A DNA stretch of 64,000 nucleotides from Halichondria panicea. Its lineage: Eukaryota; Porifera; Demospongiae; Suberitida; Halichondriidae. A program made the position numbers and the translations under genes. The stretch lies in NCBI RefSeq assembly GCF_963675165.1, contig NC_087387.1, forward strand, positions 999,001 to 1,063,000, in the 5' to 3' direction. Each line of letters begins with the position of its first letter. Position 1 is the stretch's first letter. The notes below the pieces were generated by a model, which saw only the letters and a list, made by a program, of their open reading frames with translations, had not been told where the DNA came from and did not search any database. Shown here piece by piece: positions 54,046 through 64,000 of the stretch.

Positions 54046-54537
54046 CTACTATTTATAAGAACTTCCTAGATCCTTTAATTTCAACAATTACAAGCCTTTA
54101 ATTAATTAGTTTTGCATGTACCTTGTACTGGTACATGCTACGCCCATTACACAATGTTATAAATCTGACCAGATACGCCCACTTTTTTGTTTCAACACTG
54201 GCCCACACTTTCTTTCAATATGAAAGTACATGTACATGTATGTACAACAATTCTACACAACTTGGTAGCAACATTGATATCTCCCTGAGCACTGGGCATG
54301 AGATGCCTTGATCCCAGGCCACACTGAAGATGGATGCCTTGTAGGAGGCTAGGGATGCTTCTATTAAAAGCTGTCTTGGTATCTTTCAATTTAAAACTAT
54401 AATTATCAGCGTACTAGGTACACAAATATTGAGGAATGCATAATTATAAGTATGTGTTCAATACATGTACATGTATATAACTGGTAAAAATGTTTGCCAA
54501 GTTTATAAGTCGCTGAACAAAATAATGTTCGATGTGT
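54046..54537. promoter_or_regulatory. TRIM-9 upstream region / 3' flank of M5
   Basis: No gene seen; same elements as 3524-4012. Confidence 0.35.
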
Positions 54538-59784
<5,247 letters not shown>

Positions 59785-59821
59785 CTGTGGGTGAATAAGT
59801 TGACACATTATCACTCAAAAA

Positions 59822-60305
59822 ATACTTCGGCCAAATACTGCAGAGAGTTGTCTTGCGTTGCTATGACTTCATCACTTTGCTGCCATGTGGTGTCTTGTGA
59901 TACAACGGTTTCTATCGTAATATTTTCAGGGATGTCTTGCATTTCTCTGGCTTCATCATCTGGGGGGCCGGGGAGGGGCTGCTCTTGTACCTCAAATGTA
60001 GCTTGCTGTGTAATGAACGTGGCTTCTGCTGCTAATGCTTGAAACATCATCACCTGTTTGTTGAGCTCACAAACTAGGGACTGGGCCGTGTAGAGGTCAA
60101 ATTGTACATCTTCAGAGCTTGGTTGGTCATCAGTGGGTACTGGTACTTCATCTTGTTCATTGAGATTGTCACTTTTAGTGATGTTATCCAGATCTGATTG
60201 ATAGTGGAGTCTCGCAAGCAGTGGCTCTGCTCTCTCTGTAGTTGTATAATGGGTCCATGCAACTGATGCAGCTTCAGATACAGAGTGTGCTAGGTACTTG
60301 TCCAT
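59822..60305 (-). pseudogene. T7: Tudor-gene 5' exon fused to MCM6
   Basis: Open from the ATG at 60305 (MDKYLAHSVSEAASVAW) to NSLQYLAE, then VFFE and stop at 59811, where MCM6 intron sequence starts. The frame is also open upstream to 60530, with a hydrophobic stretch (YYLCVWAVAICVLCV) that overlaps the 3' end of TRIM-10. I treat that as chance, because a splice acceptor (TTATTACAAG) sits just before the ATG. Confidence 0.55.
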
Positions 60306-60480
60306 TTTCACTTGTAATAAGATGGTAAAGATCATCATAACACAATCACAAACGATCTTTCCCAAAATAGGCAGCAGGCAGGTAAAGATCATCAGTAGAA
60401 CTAACTGCTTCTCAATCAAAAGTAAATTATTACATACACATAAAACACAGATTGCTACTGCCCACACACACAAATAATAA

Positions 60481-62652
60481 CTAAAATATAACAACAGATC
60501 CGTGACTGCGCACATAAACAAAACCATCACTGTCCACAGCTACTCCATAAAGATCAGTGATATGACCATTACCAAATGATGTGACAAACTGACCGTCTTT
60601 AGTGAACACTGACACACGCTTGTTACCATCGTCAATAACATAAACAAAACCAGTGACACACACACCATAAGGGCGAGACAGATCTCCTTGTCCATTTCCT
60701 TTCTTTCCAATCGAGCGAATAAACCGACCATCCATAGTGAGCACTTGAACACGATGATTATAACAGTCAGTGACATACATCATTTGTTCATTGTCCACTG
60801 CAACATCCTGTGGGAGGTTAAAATGCTCATTACCAGTTCCCTCTGAACCAATCTGCTTGACTGGCTCCAGCTCTGTCGTCAACACTTGGACTCTGTGATT
60901 ATTATGATCGCACACAAACACTTGATCACCAGCGACTGCTATCCCTCGAGGGTAGTTGAGTTCCTTTGGACCACTTCCAATCGTCCCAAACCTCTTTAGC
61001 AGATCTCCTCTTTTGTTGAACTTGTACACACAGCGTTTTATGCTATCACAGACATAGATGTTGTCCTCCTTGTCTACTGCCACACCAGAGATACCGACAA
61101 ACCCATGCTTTGATTTGCTGATGCTTCGAATTTGTTTTCCTTTCTTGTCAAACACCAAAATATCACCGCTATGGTCAGTTACAATCAGTTCTTCTGATGA
61201 GTTGAATGCCATATACACAGGGATGTTGATTCCTTTTATCTCCTTCACTGGTTTGTCCAGCTTGGTGGGGGGTATTTTTACGAACACAGAGAAGGGGCTT
61301 CCTGGTATGGGCTGGTCGTCCACTGAGATCAGGAGGTGGTGTCGACCACGTACCCTAGGGGTGTACTCAACGCTGTACACTCCACCCATCAAAGGCACTG
61401 CTTGCAATTGTTGGGTCGATTGATCAACTAGCGATTTCAGTACTGCTTGTGGTTTGCCTTGTTTTGAACTGATATAGACATTCAGCCTTGCACATTTGTC
61501 AACTTCAGCTGTTTTAATGCCGTCTCCTTTCACAATCGGCTTTCCTTCATGTACAATAACGTTGTTCTCACACAACTTCTTGAGATCCTCACAAACAAAC
61601 ACTTCGACTCCAAAATCATCTTTCTCCACTGGATCAGGATTGGCTGCTTCCTTCCCTCGCTTCACCACCTCGGCATCGATTCGACTCACCACCTGCTCTT
61701 GCATCGTAATCAGTTCTTCATCACTTGCATTCTCCAGTGTACGCTCTACAAAGTCAATCAAACTCTGAGCAGTGCCCAGGGACAGGTCCAGACCCTTCTC
61801 TTGAACTGTCAGCTTCTCCATCTTTGAATCAGCCAAAGCAGAAGATTCTCGTAAAACACGGATCTTGCATTGATCGAGAATATCGTGTAGCTCCTGAAAC
61901 TTGGTATTGACTTGTCTCTCTGTCAGTTCTTTCTGGGCCTGGATATTCTGTTTGGTTCCTTTCACTTGATTCACAGCGGTGCTCAGATCAGGCAGTAGGT
62001 TCTTGAGTGGGGAGAGGTGCTCCGTCAGCTTTTTGCGAGTTGTGGGGGCGGCTTTCTTTACAAATTCGTAATTGTGTCCAGCGTGTTCAATAACGATACA
62101 GTCTCGACAGATGAGCTTGTTGCAATCAAAACAGAAAATCTTTTTTGGCTCCTCATGATCCTCGCATTTTGGGGGTGGTGGGTTTTCGAATGTTAGTTCT
62201 TTCACTCCGCCCTGTTTGAGCTCTTCCAGAGTGGAGACGATATGTGTAGCAAACATTTTCATACGTTGATGAGATTCTACACATTTTTCACACATAAACT
62301 GGACACACTGTCGGCAGAATGCAGTGGCCTTTCCCCCAGGGCACATTTCACAGGTTGTCTCCAACTTGCCGTGGGCTTTCTCCATCCTCGAGTGGAGTGC
62401 TTTCATCCGGTTGATGAAGAACGCAGTGGTCAGTCTGTCTGGGTTGTTGTCTGGCAATAGAGTGGGCTCACGACAGTCGGGGCAGGGGAACGGCTGGTTG
62501 GGTGGGTAGCGACTGGAGAGTGTGAGGATGCATTGCTTGCAGTAGTAGTGACAACAAGGGAGCAGCTTTGGCTCCTGGTAGCGGTCATGACAGATGCCAC
62601 AGGTCACTTCTTGCTCGAGATCAGCAACAACTGGATCAGGTCCTTCGGCCAT
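60481..62652 (-). CDS. TRIM-10: RING/B-box/filamin/NHL E3 ligase
   Basis: Complete paralogue, 723 residues. The RING linker has RYPPNQPF, as in TRIM-7. B-box 1 reads CVQFMCEKCVESHQRM. The filamin start is type C (NNVIVHEGKPIVKGDG), as in TRIM-1. The usual VPVRGGVYS is VPLMGGVYS. The first propeller strand is changed (VKEIKGINIPVYM). Variable residues are I-P-V with HS (1), VG and SIKR (2), Y-P-R with HN (3), L-P-Q (4), R-P-Y with DDGN (5) and DLY with HG (6). Blades 5 and 6 match TRIM-2 closely while blades 3 and 4 match TRIM-1, suggesting conversion between copies. Its upstream flank carries a private TIR element. Confidence 0.92.
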   Translation of the reverse strand: MAEGPDPVVADLEQEVTCGICHDRYQEPKLLPCCHYYCKQCILTLSSRYPPNQPFPCPDCREPTLLPDNNPDRLTTAFFINRMKALHSRMEKAHGKLETTCEMCPGGKATAFCRQCVQFMCEKCVESHQRMKMFATHIVSTLEELKQGGVKELTFENPPPPKCEDHEEPKKIFCFDCNKLICRDCIVIEHAGHNYEFVKKAAPTTRKKLTEHLSPLKNLLPDLSTAVNQVKGTKQNIQAQKELTERQVNTKFQELHDILDQCKIRVLRESSALADSKMEKLTVQEKGLDLSLGTAQSLIDFVERTLENASDEELITMQEQVVSRIDAEVVKRGKEAANPDPVEKDDFGVEVFVCEDLKKLCENNVIVHEGKPIVKGDGIKTAEVDKCARLNVYISSKQGKPQAVLKSLVDQSTQQLQAVPLMGGVYSVEYTPRVRGRHHLLISVDDQPIPGSPFSVFVKIPPTKLDKPVKEIKGINIPVYMAFNSSEELIVTDHSGDILVFDKKGKQIRSISKSKHGFVGISGVAVDKEDNIYVCDSIKRCVYKFNKRGDLLKRFGTIGSGPKELNYPRGIAVAGDQVFVCDHNNHRVQVLTTELEPVKQIGSEGTGNEHFNLPQDVAVDNEQMMYVTDCYNHRVQVLTMDGRFIRSIGKKGNGQGDLSRPYGVCVTGFVYVIDDGNKRVSVFTKDGQFVTSFGNGHITDLYGVAVDSDGFVYVRSHGSVVIF

Positions 62653-62863
62653 TATTAGTTAAGATCTGGGGAATGCATTTGTACAACATTTATAAAAGCA
62701 TGAAGCTATTCTAATATAAAAATTAAATAGCAACTTCCCTAGAAATTGAGTATACAAGAATTGTTGAATCTGTGAATAATATTTTGCACTAAGTGATCAA
62801 TTAGGTCAAGCTAAGCTAGACCTCTGCAGCTAGTTGAAAAAACTTACCTATGAACTTCCTAGA

Positions 62864-63093
62864 TACCGTATAGCGCGAAATTTTCGAGGGGCTTAATTTT
62901 CGTGGATTTCGTGGGTTAGCAATCCTACACGAAAATTAAGTCCACGAAAATCGTTCTTTACCTGCTATAACGTGCAAGATTTAAAGGCGTGGCTTCCGGT
63001 AAGCAGTCATTCCGCGAACATTGTGCAACGAAATGGCTTTTAGAGGCCAATCCACGAAATATAAGTGCCTCGAAAATTTCGCGCTATACGGTA
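62864..63093. mobile_element. TIR element (MITE), 230 bp, in the TRIM-10 upstream flank
   Basis: The 26-bp terminal repeats at 62864-62889 (TACCGTATAGCGCGAAATTT then TCGAGG) and 63068-63093 are perfect inverses. An inner inverted repeat (CTTAATTTTCGTG / CACGAAAATTAAG) lies near the left end. The other TRIM upstream regions have the empty site CCTAGATCC (for example about 3545, 18393 and 54066), so insertion into it is clear. The flanks fit a GA (or TAGA) target duplication. No coding capacity. Confidence 0.88.
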
Positions 63094-63511
63094 GATCCCA
63101 ACAAGCCTTTACGCCCATAATTTATTACACAATGTCTGACCAGATACGCCCACTTTTTTGTTTCAACACTGGCCCACACTTTTTCTTTCAATATGAAAGT
63201 ACATGTACATGTATGTACAACAATTCTACACAACTTGGTAGTAACATCTATATCTCCCTGAGCACTGGGCATGAGATGCCTTGATCCCAAGCCACACTGA
63301 ATGGAGGCCTTGTAGGAGGCTAGGGATGCTTCTATTAAAAGCTGTCTTGGTATCTTTCAATTTAAAATTATAATTATCAGCGTACTAGGTACACAAATAA
63401 TATTGAGGAATGCATAATTATAAGTATGTGTTCAATACATGTACATGTATATAACTGGTAAAAATGTTTGCCAAGTTTATAAGTCGTTGAACAAACTAAT
63501 ATTCGATGTGT
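63094..63511. other. TRIM-10 upstream flank / 3' flank of M6
   Basis: No gene seen. It matches 3560-4012 (ACATGTACATGT palindrome, AT-rich 3' flank). Confidence 0.35.
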
Positions 63512-64000
63512 TCATGTCTCAACGACGTAGTTGGGATGAACCACCAGGAATGGATCTTCGTCTGACTCCTCCCCCATCACCAACGGCAACAGAATGTGGT
63601 CCTACATACAAAAAACGCAATTCTAATTAAGCACAAAAGTATCGTTTTAATCAGCATGCAATACGCACATACCAATACACTACTAGTGCACAAAATCTCA
63701 AACAAACTGCGAAAAGAATCATGTACAAATGCTACGAGGACCATGCATGTACTTTTTGTAAAACTTTCCACCTAGCTTTACATTAGAGACAAATGGGCCC
63801 ATGGAGACGAGGCTAACTGCACGTGCACTCATGATTCACTCACATGTTGCACAAGTCTCTCGATGACCTTCTCCACGAGAAGCTTCTTCTCTGTCAGCTC
63901 CTCCACATTCTCTATGTCATCCGCCACCTCCTTCAGGTACCAGTTCACTAGGTCACCTTCACGAACTCCGCTAGAATCTGGAGGGGGGAGGAGTGTACGT
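63512..64000 (-). CDS. MCM6: M6: MCM6 3' end, continues past window
   Basis: The last exon 63601-63512 (30 codons, starting DHILLPLV and ending VVET) and the previous exon 63977-63844 (DLVNWYLKE, ENVEELTEKK) have normal splice borders and phases. Whether this copy is full length lies outside the window; it could be the source gene or another fragment. Confidence 0.8.

Noticed and set aside
60305..60530. Hydrophobic N-terminal extension of the Tudor frame, like a signal or membrane segment
   Set aside because: It overlaps the 3' end of TRIM-10, differs between copies, and follows a likely splice acceptor before the ATG.

Overview
This is animal nuclear DNA, most likely from a sponge (demosponge). 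The evidence is short GT-AG introns (about 50-600 bp), an animal-type MCM6 in many small exons, RING/B-box/filamin/NHL proteins, and small TIR elements and GTCT microsatellites. The species call is inference; the gene identities are read from the sequence.

The window is a tandem array of ten copies of one TRIM-NHL gene, all on the minus strand, numbered here TRIM-1 (1130-3313) to TRIM-10 (60481-62652). Each coding region is one exon of about 700-745 codons, preceded by a predicted short 5'UTR intron. TRIM-3 is rearranged and TRIM-7 is decaying; the others look intact.

Between the TRIM genes lie repeated pieces of three other genes. (1) MCM6, a replicative helicase subunit: six partial minus-strand copies (M1 4013-8365, M2 18861-21581, M3 25096-29353, M4 47639-51058, M5 54538-59784, M6 63512-window end). 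All keep the same C-terminal exons and lose different amounts of the N-terminus. M5 has 13 exons that join in one open frame of 694 residues but lacks about the first 120 residues of the family. (2) A Tudor-domain gene: seven minus-strand copies (T1-T7), of which only T5 (42124-44626) keeps the exons that complete the Tudor fold. (3) An unrecognised plus-strand gene (G1-G3, near 13.9-15.4, 33.9-35.4 and 38.3-39.5 kb), broken in each copy. Read along the minus strand, the repeating unit is MCM6 piece, then TRIM-NHL, then Tudor piece; the G pieces replace the MCM6/Tudor pieces on the 3' side of TRIM-3, TRIM-6 and TRIM-7.

The most interesting signal is in the TRIM array. The paralogues are almost identical in the RING, coiled coil and propeller framework. 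In all six NHL blades, however, the differences cluster at the same loop positions: the residues around the Pro before each GVAVD-type strand (DA loop) and the D-x-x-N before each RV strand (BC loop). Both loop sets lie on one face of a beta-propeller. A second variable block is the start of the filamin domain, which occurs in four cassette types that are reshuffled among copies. Together this looks like a locus that diversifies a recognition surface on a fixed ubiquitin-ligase scaffold. Duplication, gene conversion and mobile-element insertions with recognisable empty sites have shaped the rest of the region.
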